Shown here in pieces: positions 6,786 through 14,229 of a stretch of 24,458 nt of DNA (position 1 is its first letter; each line of letters starts with the position of its first letter). The stretch covers positions 1 to 24,458 of the forward strand of contig CAZKTF010000024.1 in the NCBI GenBank assembly GCA_964555565.1, in the 5' to 3' direction. This DNA comes from CAZKTF01 sp964555565. Lineage in GTDB: Bacteria; Planctomycetota; JAJSAM01; JAKLKS01. The position numbers were made by a program, and so were the translations under genes. Under the pieces are notes generated by a model. The model was not told the DNA's origin. It worked only from the letters and a program-made list of their open reading frames with translations, and searched no databases.

Positions 6786-9700
6786 TTGAGGGGACGTACC
6801 GGGGTCGTCGTGGGCGTCCTCGCGGCGGCGGCCGCCGGCGCGTGGTTGCTCGTCACCGGGATCCCGGGGGAAAGGCCCAGGCCGGGCGCGCACGGTCCTG
6901 CCGGGCCGCCCGCCGCGGCGGTCCCCCCCGCGGCGGCCCCGAAGGGGGAGACCTCCCCGGACGCGGCGCGCCCGCTCCCCCCGGAGGGCGGGGGCGTCAC
7001 GGGCTTCCTCTTCCGGAGCCGCACGGGGCGCCCCCTCCGGGGGACGGTGCGGATCTCCGACGGGAAGGGACCGGCGCGCGAGACCGCCGCCGCCGAGGAC
7101 GGGTGGTTCCGCGTGGAGGGCCTCCCGAGGGGGGTCCCCCTCTCCCTGGAGGCCACTGCCCCCGGTCTCGTCCCCCTGCGCGACCCCCGGGTGCTGGTCC
7201 CGCCCGCGGGGGACTGCGACCTGGGAGTCCTCGCGATGGGAGAGGGGACGCGCCTGGAGTTCGAGGTCCTCGACACGATGGGGAGGCCCGTCGGGGGGGC
7301 GGCCCTGGGTCTCCACCGGCCCCTCCCCTGGCCCGAGTCGCGCGAGGCCTGGATGGAGGGGCCGAAGCCCGCAAACGCGCGGGCCACCACCGACGCCCGC
7401 GGCCTGGCCGCCATGGACGGCGTCGCCGCGGGTTCCTGGCTCCTCCTGGCGGGGGCCCCGGGCCTCGCCGGCGACCGTCGCGAGTTCTCGGTGGTCGAGG
7501 GGGAGAGGCGGGAGCGCCTCCGGCTGGTGCTCCTCCCCGCGCACGCCCTCGGGGGCCGGGTCCTCTGGAGCGACGGCAGGCCCGCGGCAGGGACGATCGT
7601 GAGGGCCGTGCAGGCCAACGACTGGAGGGAGACCGACGCGCCCGCGGTGCGCGCGGGCACGGACGGGGAGGGACGGTTCCGACTCGAGGGTCTCCGCCCG
7701 GGGCATCAGGTGCTCTCTGTGGAGCCCCGTCCCGGACTGGCGGAGTCGGCCGGGGTCGTCCAGGTCCCCGGCGTCACCACGGTAGAGATCCGCCTCCTCC
7801 CCCGGGCGACCTTCGCGGGACGCGTCCTGGACGGAGCCACGGGAGAGGGCGTGGAGGGCGCCCGGGTGAAGGCCGAGCTCCGGTGGAGCGGGAGCGACGG
7901 GGGCCAGGCCGTCCTCCGCGCACTCTCCGGGCCGGGCGGGAAGTTCGAGATCCAAGACGCCCCCGCAGGAATCCTCACGTCCCTCGAGGTCGGGGCCGCG
8001 GGGTACCTCGCCTACCCGGACGCCGGCGCGCCCGCCTTCGAGGAGGGTCCGCCCATCCCGCCGGGAGCGAGGAGGGAGGTCGAGGTCCGACTCGGACGCG
8101 GCGCCGTGGTCCGGGGCACCGTCCGGGACCGTGCGGGCGCGCCCGTCCCGCACGCCTGGGTCGAGGTCTCGGTCGAGTCCCCCGAACTCGGGTCCCTCGC
8201 TGCGCCCATGGCCTGGTGCGACGAGCGCGGGGCCTTCGTCGTCCGGGGAGCCAACGCGGGGACCGCGTGCATCTACGGGGGCGCCTGGGGCCTCCACTCG
8301 GAGAACTCCCCGGTGCAGACGTTCAGGCTGCCGGCGGGGAGGGAGGTCGTCGAGGACGTGGTCCTCGTCCCGGACGGGACGATCGAGGGCCGGGTGGTCT
8401 TCGCCGACGGGACTCCCGCCGCCGGGTTCGTCCCGCGGCTGGGCCCCGAGCAGGACAGGTCGTGGAGGGGGTGGGAAGGCGCGTCCTCCGGGGCGGACGG
8501 AGGCTTCCGGATCGAGCAGGTCGCGACGGTTGGCCCCCAGGTCGTCCGCGTCCTCGGACCGGGCGGGAAGCAGGGACGCTCCGACCCCTTCCTCCTCGAG
8601 GCAGGAGAGGCGAAGAAGGGGGTCCTCGTCGTGCTCCGGGAGGGGGGCTCGCTCGCGGGGGTCGTCCGCCGGGAGGACGGCCGGCCCCCCGCGGGGGCCC
8701 TCCTCTACGTCCTCCCCGTGGCTGAGGACGCCGGGGAGCCGGAGGTCTCGCGCAACCAGACCTGGACCGCCGTCGCCACGCCCGTGGACGCGGGAGGGGC
8801 GTTCCGCGCCGAGGGTCTCCCCGCCGGGCGCCACACGGTGCTCTGCACCGCCCCGGGTTGCGGGACGGTGACGGGTCCCGCGCTGGACCTCCAGCCCGGG
8901 GAGGACCGCCGGGACCTCGAGATCGTCCTCCCCCCGGAGCAGGTGATCGCCGGCCGGGTCGTCCTCCCCGGGGGGGACCCGGTCGAAGGGGCGCGGGTCT
9001 CCCTCTGGAGGGAGGCGGCCCCGGTTCTCTCGGGCGGGTGGGGCGCGGCCGTCACGGGCGCCGACGGGCGGTTCCGGGTGGGGGGGCTCGTCTCCGGGGA
9101 GTACCAGGTCACGGCGAGCCGTCGTCCGTACCTGGACGTGATGGAAGCCGCCGACGCCGGGAGGGAGGACGTGGAGATCGTCCTCCAGGCGCCGCTCGCG
9201 ATCTCCGGGAGGGTCCTGGAGGAAGGGACGGGTGCCGCGGTGGCGGGGCTCCCGGTGCGGGCGTCCTCGGCGGGCGGATGGCAGGCCGGGGTCTGGGATC
9301 CGGAATCCACCGCCGAGACCGCGCGGGACGGCTCCTTCACGCTCGAGGGACTTCGGGAAGGGACCTACGAGGTGGCGGTCGGCGAGCCCTCGCGGATCCG
9401 GCCGACCTCCCACGTCCCCGCGGTGAAGGAGGGGGTCGCGGCGGGGGCGAAGGAAGTCGTTTTCCGCCTGCGGAAGGGGCTCGCCATCGTCGGCCGCGTG
9501 GTGGACGGGGAAGGCAGGCCGGTCCCCCGCGACGCGGCGCACGTGAAGATCCGCCGGGCGGGCCTCCTGGAGTGGGAGCCGGAGACCTGCGGGACGAAGG
9601 AGGACGGGGGTTTCGGGTTCTTCGGGCTCGAGGCCGGGAAGTACGGCCTCGTGGTCAATCCGGGGTCCGACGAGGACGGTCAGGAGTCGCCCTGGGTCCA

Positions 9701-10532
9701 GGCGGTCCTCGAGGACGTCGAGGCGGGGAACGAGTCCGTCGTCGTCCGGCTCCGCAAGGGCCTGACCATCTCGGGGAGGGTGGCGGGCGGCGAGCTGGAG
9801 GGCGGCATCCGGGTGTGCGTCTCGGGGACCGGGAGGCCGGCCCTGGAGGATCGCTGGATCGGGACGGGGGAGGAGTGGGCGTTCGAGACTCCGGCCCTCG
9901 ACGCGGGCACGTCCTACGACCTGTTCTTCCAGTCGCAGGGGGGTGAGTTCAGGGCGGCGGCGCGGAAGGTCCCGGCCGGGGCCACGGGGGTCGTCCTCCG
10001 TCCCGAGGCGCGGCCGGCCGCGATCGCGGGCACGGTCGTCGATCCCGAGGGGAAGCCGGTCCTGGGGATCACCGTCGAGGCCGCCGCCACGGACGGCTCC
10101 GAGGACTCCGTCGAGGTGGAGACGGACGCTACGGGGGCCTTCGCGTTCCAGGGTCTCCTCCCGGTGCGCTACCGGTTGACCGCCGGTGGCCTGGGGACCG
10201 ACTACGCCTGGCCCGAGACGGAACCGGTCGTCCCGCCCGGGGAGTCGAGGGCCGTCCTCCGCCTGCGCAGGGGCCACGTGCTCCGCGGCACCCTGAAGGA
10301 CGCCGACGGGACCCCGCTCGAAGCGCTGCTCGTCGTGGGAATCGATCGGGGCGGCCGGCTGCACGAGTCCATGCACCCGACGGACGCCTCCGACGGGTCC
10401 TTCGAGTTGAAGGGGCTCCCCGCGGGCAAGGTGGTCCTCAAGCTCCAGAGGTACGGAGCGACGATGGGGAACGCCTCCCCACTCGGTACCTACGAGGTGC
10501 CGAGTCTGACACTGGCGCTGAACGCACACTAG
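6786..10532 (+). CDS. Giant secreted protein of about 13 carboxypeptidase-regulatory-like repeats
   Basis: Protein of 1248 residues starting at a TTG, chosen because GGGGAGG lies about 6 nt upstream and a signal peptide or membrane anchor (V-V-V-G-V-L-A-A-A-A-A-G-A-W-L-L-V) follows at once. After a Pro/Ala linker come about 13 beta-sandwich repeats of roughly 85-100 residues, each opening with a motif like I-x-G-R-V-V-D-x-x-G-x-P-V-x-G-A and closing with T-D-x-x-G-x-F-R-x-x-G-L-x-x-G-x-Y-x-V. This is the CarboxypepD_reg-like (transthyretin-like) pattern. No enzymatic domain is attached, so an adhesive or surface scaffold role is likely. The stop codon TAG overlaps the first base of a GGGGTCAGACCCC repeat. 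A very long open frame on the opposite strand is a GC-bias shadow. Confidence 0.88.
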   Translation: MRGRTGVVVGVLAAAAAGAWLLVTGIPGERPRPGAHGPAGPPAAAVPPAAAPKGETSPDAARPLPPEGGGVTGFLFRSRTGRPLRGTVRISDGKGPARETAAAEDGWFRVEGLPRGVPLSLEATAPGLVPLRDPRVLVPPAGDCDLGVLAMGEGTRLEFEVLDTMGRPVGGAALGLHRPLPWPESREAWMEGPKPANARATTDARGLAAMDGVAAGSWLLLAGAPGLAGDRREFSVVEGERRERLRLVLLPAHALGGRVLWSDGRPAAGTIVRAVQANDWRETDAPAVRAGTDGEGRFRLEGLRPGHQVLSVEPRPGLAESAGVVQVPGVTTVEIRLLPRATFAGRVLDGATGEGVEGARVKAELRWSGSDGGQAVLRALSGPGGKFEIQDAPAGILTSLEVGAAGYLAYPDAGAPAFEEGPPIPPGARREVEVRLGRGAVVRGTVRDRAGAPVPHAWVEVSVESPELGSLAAPMAWCDERGAFVVRGANAGTACIYGGAWGLHSENSPVQTFRLPAGREVVEDVVLVPDGTIEGRVVFADGTPAAGFVPRLGPEQDRSWRGWEGASSGADGGFRIEQVATVGPQVVRVLGPGGKQGRSDPFLLEAGEAKKGVLVVLREGGSLAGVVRREDGRPPAGALLYVLPVAEDAGEPEVSRNQTWTAVATPVDAGGAFRAEGLPAGRHTVLCTAPGCGTVTGPALDLQPGEDRRDLEIVLPPEQVIAGRVVLPGGDPVEGARVSLWREAAPVLSGGWGAAVTGADGRFRVGGLVSGEYQVTASRRPYLDVMEAADAGREDVEIVLQAPLAISGRVLEEGTGAAVAGLPVRASSAGGWQAGVWDPESTAETARDGSFTLEGLREGTYEVAVGEPSRIRPTSHVPAVKEGVAAGAKEVVFRLRKGLAIVGRVVDGEGRPVPRDAAHVKIRRAGLLEWEPETCGTKEDGGFGFFGLEAGKYGLVVNPGSDEDGQESPWVQAVLEDVEAGNESVVVRLRKGLTISGRVAGGELEGGIRVCVSGTGRPALEDRWIGTGEEWAFETPALDAGTSYDLFFQSQGGEFRAAARKVPAGATGVVLRPEARPAAIAGTVVDPEGKPVLGITVEAAATDGSEDSVEVETDATGAFAFQGLLPVRYRLTAGGLGTDYAWPETEPVVPPGESRAVLRLRRGHVLRGTLKDADGTPLEALLVVGIDRGGRLHESMHPTDASDGSFELKGLPAGKVVLKLQRYGATMGNASPLGTYEVPSLTLALNAH

Positions 10533-10625
10533 GGGTCAGACCCCACGTGCATGCGCGCCGCGAGCGCAACTCCCTCGACCCGGGGAACTTGCGTCGGGTC
10601 AGAAAGCGCGCGTTTGCAATTCGCC
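10532..10625. repeat. Second copy of the long intergenic repeat
   Basis: It starts with GGGGTCAGACCCC (10532-10544), followed by GCGAGCGCAA, then GAACTTGCGTCG and GCGTTTGCAATTC. The words and order match the block at 4922-5010. This copy lacks the second palindrome. Confidence 0.6.
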
Positions 10626-10660
10626 CGATCCGGCGAGGTCGCGCGGTGCTGGCCCCCTGC

Positions 10661-10666
10661 TACACT
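10661..10666 (+). promoter_or_regulatory. Candidate -10 box (TACACT)
   Basis: TACACT lies 66 nt before the methyltransferase ATG, in the only AT-containing stretch of this gap. It would serve the methyltransferase and metallo-hydrolase pair. Confidence 0.35.
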
Positions 10667-10732
10667 CCGCGACGACAGGCGCGCGGGAGGGGCGGCCCGG
10701 GACGTCCGAGGGGGAGGGGACAGGACCCACCG

Positions 10733-11599
10733 ATGCGCGCAGGAGAGGGCGGAGCGACGCCGGCCCCCGCGTGCCGCCTCTGCGGGGCGGCCCCGGCGCG
10801 TCCCCTCTTCGAGCGGGACGGGATCCCGTACTTCGAGTGCGTCGCCTGCGACTTCCTCTTCGACGAGCCCGGCGGCGGGGAGCTCGAGGACCGCAACGCG
10901 CGGCGCTGGGGCCACCCCGACGAGCGCTACACCGACCCCGCGCGCGCCGCCCAGCGGGACCGCCGAGGCCGCCGCTACGCGGCGCGGGTGGAGAAGATGT
11001 TCGGCCCCTGGCGGCGCCTCAACCGCCTCCTCGAGGTGGGCTGCCGGGAGGGCCACTTCGTCGCGGCCGCGCGCGACGGAGGCTGGGAGGCGACGGGGGT
11101 CGAGGTCGAAGTGGAGCCGGCGCGCTTCGGCCGCGAGCGGTTCGGCATCGACATCCGCGTGGGGACTCTCGAGGAGGCGCGGCTCCCCGACGCCCACTTC
11201 GACGCGGTCTACGCGAACGAGGTCTGGGAGCACCTGCGCGACCCGGTCACCGTGACGCGCGAGGTCGCTCGCGTGCTGCGTCCGGGGGGCGTGGCGGTGA
11301 TCAAGACGGGAAACCGGCGCTCCTGGACCGCGCGCGCCATCGGGCCCGCTTGGCAGTACTACCGGTTCCGCGAGTGGGGCCACGTCTCGTTCTTCTCGCC
11401 GCGTTCGTTCCGGGCGCTGGCGGAGCGGGCGGGGCTCGAGGTCGCCGGGATCCGCACGAAGGGGCTGCGCCTGCAGAACGGGCACCGCGCGGGGTGGCGC
11501 GGCGTCGCGTCGAAGCTCCTCGAGCCGCTGGCGGACGCGACGGGGAACGGCGACCGCCTCTGGCTCACCGCGACGAAGCCGGGCGGGGAGGCGCGGTGA
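10733..11599 (+). CDS. Class I SAM-dependent methyltransferase with N-terminal zinc ribbon
   Basis: Protein of 288 residues. Residues about 14-40 contain two CxxC pairs (C-R-L-C-G and C-V-A-C-D), a small zinc ribbon as in many methyltransferases that act on sugars or small metabolites. The Rossmann methyltransferase domain covers about residues 95-215: motif I L-L-E-V-G-C-R-E-G-H-F, acidic strand end G-V-E-V-E, then F-D-A-V-Y-A-N-E-V-W-E-H-L and V-L-R-P-G-G. A Methyltransf_11/23-type enzyme is likely; the substrate is unknown. The stop overlaps the GTG of the next gene in GTGA, so the two are translationally coupled. Confidence 0.85.
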   Translation: MRAGEGGATPAPACRLCGAAPARPLFERDGIPYFECVACDFLFDEPGGGELEDRNARRWGHPDERYTDPARAAQRDRRGRRYAARVEKMFGPWRRLNRLLEVGCREGHFVAAARDGGWEATGVEVEVEPARFGRERFGIDIRVGTLEEARLPDAHFDAVYANEVWEHLRDPVTVTREVARVLRPGGVAVIKTGNRRSWTARAIGPAWQYYRFREWGHVSFFSPRSFRALAERAGLEVAGIRTKGLRLQNGHRAGWRGVASKLLEPLADATGNGDRLWLTATKPGGEAR

Positions 11600-12516
11600 G
11601 CGCGGGGAGGTCCGGCGTGCGCCGCCCGTGGGCCCTCGCCCTCGGGGCGGGGCTGGCGGGGGCGTGCGCCGGGACGGAGGGCGGCGGCGGGGGCGGGGGA
11701 GGGGCCATGGCGGAGGGCTGGCGGCTCGTGGTGCTGGGAACGGCCCAGGACGGGGGGATGCCGCACCTGGGGTGCGAGCGGGGACCCTGCGCGGCGGCGC
11801 GCCGGGGGGAGCGCCGCGCGGAGAAGGTGGCCTGCCTCGGCCTCACCGACGGGAAGCGCGGCTACCTCCTGGACGCGACGCCGGACTTCCCGGCACAGGT
11901 CCACGCGCTCGGAGTCCGCGTCCCCGACGGCGTGTTCCTCACGCACGCCCACGTGGGGCACTACGCGGGGCTCATCCACCTCGGGAAGGAGGTCCTGGGT
12001 GCCCGCGGCGTCCCCCTCTACGCGACGGCGCGCATGCGCGAGTTCCTCGCGCGGAACGCCCCCTGGAGCGCGCTGGTGGCCGACGGCCACGTGGACCTCC
12101 GCGACGGCGCGGCCGTGGACCTGGGGGGGCTCCGCGTCACGGCGGTCCCGGTCCCGCACCGGGCGGAGTTCACGGACACGGTGGGGTACCTGGTGGAAGG
12201 GCCGCGGGCCCGGGCGCTGTTCATCCCCGACGTGGACCGGTGGGAGGACTGGGACCGGGACCTCCGCGCCGCCGTCGAGGGAGTGGACTACGCGTTCCTG
12301 GACGGGACCTTCCTCTCCGGGGACGAGCTCCCGGGCCGCGACATGTCGAAGGTCCCGCACCCGCTCGTGACCGACACGATGCGGCGCCTCGAGGGGCTGG
12401 GCGCGCGGGTCTGGTTCCTCCACCTCAACCACACGAACCCGCTCCTCGACGACCCGCGGCCGGTCGAGGCCCGCGGGTTCCACGTCGCCCGCGAGGGCCT
12501 CACGCTGCCGCTCTGA
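11596..12516 (+). CDS. Metallo-beta-lactamase-fold hydrolase, PqqB-like, possibly a lipoprotein
   Basis: Protein of 306 residues from the GTG at 11596, overlapping the previous stop by 4 nt. The N-terminus ends in L-A-G-A-C, a possible lipobox, then a Gly run. An alternative ATG at 11707 gives a cytoplasmic protein starting M-A-E-G-W-R. The core opens with V-L-G-T-A-Q-D-G-G-M-P-H-L-G-C, resembling PqqB and its relatives. The metal motif is T-H-A-H-V-G-H-Y-A-G-L, an altered HxHxDH with Gly where Asp is usual. Later, I-P-D-V-D-R-W and L-H-L-N-H-T-N-P provide further ligands. No other pqq genes are nearby, so PQQ synthesis is not implied; a hydrolase of unknown substrate is the safer call. Confidence 0.82.
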   Translation: MSAGRSGVRRPWALALGAGLAGACAGTEGGGGGGGGAMAEGWRLVVLGTAQDGGMPHLGCERGPCAAARRGERRAEKVACLGLTDGKRGYLLDATPDFPAQVHALGVRVPDGVFLTHAHVGHYAGLIHLGKEVLGARGVPLYATARMREFLARNAPWSALVADGHVDLRDGAAVDLGGLRVTAVPVPHRAEFTDTVGYLVEGPRARALFIPDVDRWEDWDRDLRAAVEGVDYAFLDGTFLSGDELPGRDMSKVPHPLVTDTMRRLEGLGARVWFLHLNHTNPLLDDPRPVEARGFHVAREGLTLPL

Positions 12517-12531
12517 CCCCGGGAGGCGCCG

Positions 12532-13080
12532 CTACCGCGCCGGCGCCACGGCCTCGCCCATCACCGCCTCGCCGCCCCCGGGCGCGCCGCACGAGGTCGG
12601 GGGGGCCGGGAGGGAGGGCGTAGGCGGGGGAGCCACGATGTCGCCCATGATGGGGCCGCAGCGCGGCGCCGGGACGCGGAAGATCCCGAAGAAGGCCTCG
12701 ATGCGCTCCCGGAGCGAGCGGCCGTCCCCGCCGTCCCTCGCGGCGCGCGCGGCAGCGCCGATGCCGAGGACGACCGCGAGCGACGCGGCGAGGGCGGTGC
12801 CGAGGAGGGCCATCCGCCGGCGGAGGGCTCTGAGCCCGACGGGGCAGTCGGCCGTGAGGACGGTCCCGTCCGCGCGCCGGAAGAAGCGGACGCAGACCCG
12901 CCCCTCCCGCCCGCGCACGAGCCCCTCGGCCTCCACCCGCGTCATGCCGGAGAGGTCGTAGACGTGCTTGCGGCAGAGGGCGCAGTTGCGGACGCGGGCG
13001 TCCCCCTCCATGCCGTCCCAGGACGCGTTGCAGGGGGAGGCCACCCGGATGTCGTCGAGGCTGAAGGTCCCGTCGGCCAT
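12532..13080 (-). CDS. Cys-motif protein with one membrane segment
   Basis: Protein of 182 residues, start at 13080 preceded by AGGAGG. Residues about 15-75 hold a conserved-looking Cys pattern: P-C-N-A-S-W-D-G-M, N-C-A-L-C-R-K-H-V-Y-D-L-S-G-M-T, V-C-V-R-F and T-A-D-C-P-V-G. I recall this layout (C...W..M..RxCxxCxxxVxDLSxMT...CVRxxxRxDGTVxTxDCPVG) from many uncharacterised proteins in Planctomycetota, Acidobacteriota and Myxococcota. One hydrophobic segment follows at about 90-110 (M-A-L-L-G-T-A-L-A-A-S-L-A-V-V-L-G-I-G), then a Pro-rich tail. It may bind metal or sense redox state; neither is shown. It is divergent from the deiodinase-like gene. Confidence 0.8.
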   Translation of the reverse strand: MADGTFSLDDIRVASPCNASWDGMEGDARVRNCALCRKHVYDLSGMTRVEAEGLVRGREGRVCVRFFRRADGTVLTADCPVGLRALRRRMALLGTALAASLAVVLGIGAAARAARDGGDGRSLRERIEAFFGIFRVPAPRCGPIMGDIVAPPPTPSLPAPPTSCGAPGGGEAVMGEAVAPAR

Positions 13081-13144
13081 GGCTCCTCCTTGTCCCCGCT
13101 TGGATGCGGCTCGGCAGGCCCCGGTTCCCGCCCGGGGCGGCTGG

Positions 13145-13150
13145 TAGACT
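13145..13150 (+). promoter_or_regulatory. Candidate -10 box (TAGACT), leaderless start
   Basis: TAGACT ends 9 nt before the ATG at 13160. No Shine-Dalgarno sequence lies in the gap (CGTCGCGCC). Confidence 0.42.
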
Positions 13151-13159
13151 CGTCGCGCC

Positions 13160-13807
13160 ATGCGCCCCCTCCTCCTCGCCCTGGCGGCCGCGGCCGCGGC
13201 CGGCTGCGCCGGGCCCCGGCACGCCCTCCCTCCCCTCCCCCCGGGGATCGACCCGGCCCACCTGCACTTCGAGGCGCCGCGGGTGCGGGTGGGGGAGGCG
13301 GCCCCGGACTTCACGCTCCCCACCTCGAGGGGGGACGCCACGCTCACCCTCGCCGGGCTCCGGGGGCGCCCGGTCGTGCTCGTCTTCGGGTCCTACACCT
13401 GAGGACCCTTCCGCGGCGCCGTGGGCGCCGTCGAGGAGATGCAGCGGGAGTTCCCCGGCGCGAAGTTCCTCCTCGTCTACGTGCGGGAGGCCCACGCCTG
13501 CGACGAGTGGGAGACGCGCGACAACGTGAAGGCGGGGATCCGCGTCTGGCAGCCGACGACCACGCGGGAGCGGCGGGCCGCCGCGCTCGCGATGGCGGAG
13601 GACCTCGGGCTCACCTTCCCCATCGTCGTGGACGGCGTGGACGACGCGGTGTCCTCGGCCTACGGGGGCTGGCCCGAGCGGATCTACGTCCTCGACGAGG
13701 AAGGGCGCATCGCGTACCAGGGGGGGACCGGGCCCTTCGACTTCCGTCCCGCGGAGGCGCGGGAGTTCCTCCTCTCCCGGGGCCTCGGCCTGCCGGTCCG
13801 GCCGTGA
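13160..13807 (+). CDS. Selenoprotein: iodothyronine-deiodinase-like thioredoxin-fold lipoprotein
   Basis: Predicted lipoprotein of 215 residues with the TGA at codon 81. The signal (MRPLLLALAAAAAAGC) has lipobox A-A-G-C. A peroxiredoxin/TlpA-like start (A-P-D-F-T-L-P) leads to V-V-L-V-F-G-S-Y-T-U81-G-P-F-R, which matches the deiodinase active site (animal enzymes read about F-G-S-x-T-U-P-P-F). Two further deiodinase hallmarks are present: Y-V-R-E-A-H-A-C-D-E-W and W-P-E-R-I-Y-V-L-D-E-E-G-R-I-A-Y-Q-G-G-T-G-P-F, then F-R-P-A-E. Vertebrate relatives remove iodine from thyroid hormones; bacterial homologues are little studied and may be peroxidases or reductive dehalogenases. The next gene overlaps by 4 nt. 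Confidence 0.9.
13400..13402 (+). other. In-frame TGA read as selenocysteine (Sec81)
   Basis: The TGA lies in F-G-S-Y-T-U-G-P-F-R, the catalytic Sec position of iodothyronine deiodinases, and the frame continues through the family's other conserved blocks. Confidence 0.91.
13413..13431 (+). promoter_or_regulatory. Candidate SECIS hairpin (loop GTG)
   Basis: GGCGCC-GTG-GGCGCC forms a perfect 6-bp stem, extendable by C-G and G-U to 8 bp. The loop starts 18 nt after the TGA and contains G-U. GGCGCC repeats also arise easily in GC-rich DNA, so position is the main support. Confidence 0.5.
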
Positions 13808-14202
13808 GCGGGGCCTTCGACCTCGTCCTCGAGCGGCTCAAGTCCGGGGAGCGCCTCCGGACCCCCGACGATCGCCAGGGGAAGCCCTTCGTCCTGGAGT
13901 TCCTCGGGCCCGAGGGGGCGACGGTGCGGACCTCCCGGGGAGGCCGCGTGCGGGTCTCCCCCTTCACCTTCGACGCCGCGGCGAAGTACCTCGGGGACCT
14001 GGGCTACGAGGGGGACCGGTGGCTGCCGGCCTCGGACGAGGGGTTCCAGATGCTCCTCAACGCCGAGAACGACCGGGTCCGCGCCGCTTCCTACGTGCTC
14101 GCGATCCTCGCCGCCGCCCGGGTCCTCGACGTGGACGGCTCGCGCCCGAACCGCGTCCGCGTCGCCGGGCCCTCCCCGCCCCCGCCCCCGCCGGTCGCGT
14201 GA
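13804..14202 (+). CDS. Hypothetical protein coupled to the deiodinase-like gene
   Basis: Protein of 132 residues starting at GTG 13804, which overlaps the upstream TGA in GTGA. I do not recognise a family. It opens with a helix (F-D-L-V-L-E-R-L-K-S-G), then a short strand pair (F-V-L-E-F-L-G and V-R-T-S-R-G-G-R-V-R-V-S-P), a helix with Y-L-G-D-L-G-Y, and a long helix near residues 85-110, ending in a Pro run. It has no signal peptide and no Cys, so it should be cytoplasmic and not redox-active. Translational coupling suggests a shared role with the selenoprotein. Confidence 0.65.
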   Translation: MSGAFDLVLERLKSGERLRTPDDRQGKPFVLEFLGPEGATVRTSRGGRVRVSPFTFDAAAKYLGDLGYEGDRWLPASDEGFQMLLNAENDRVRAASYVLAILAAARVLDVDGSRPNRVRVAGPSPPPPPPVA

Positions 14203-14206
14203 CCCC

Positions 14207-14219
14207 GGGGACTGTCCCC
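14207..14219. terminator. Bidirectional terminator (GGGGACTGTCCCC)
   Basis: GGGGA-CTG-TCCCC lies between convergent stops at 14202 (+) and 14230 (-), followed by TCTTT on the plus strand. The word resembles the GGGGTCAGACCCC family but has a different core. Confidence 0.5.
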
Positions 14220-14229
14220 TCTTTCCGCC

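Noticed and set aside
6621..10529. A 1302-codon open frame on the minus strand
   Set aside because: It lies opposite the giant repeat protein and encodes low-complexity Arg/Gly/Pro/Glu sequence with no domain; it is a codon-bias shadow.
11596..12516. Canonical pqqB
   Set aside because: Similarity is limited to the fold and N-terminal motif, the metal motif differs, and no other pqq genes are visible.
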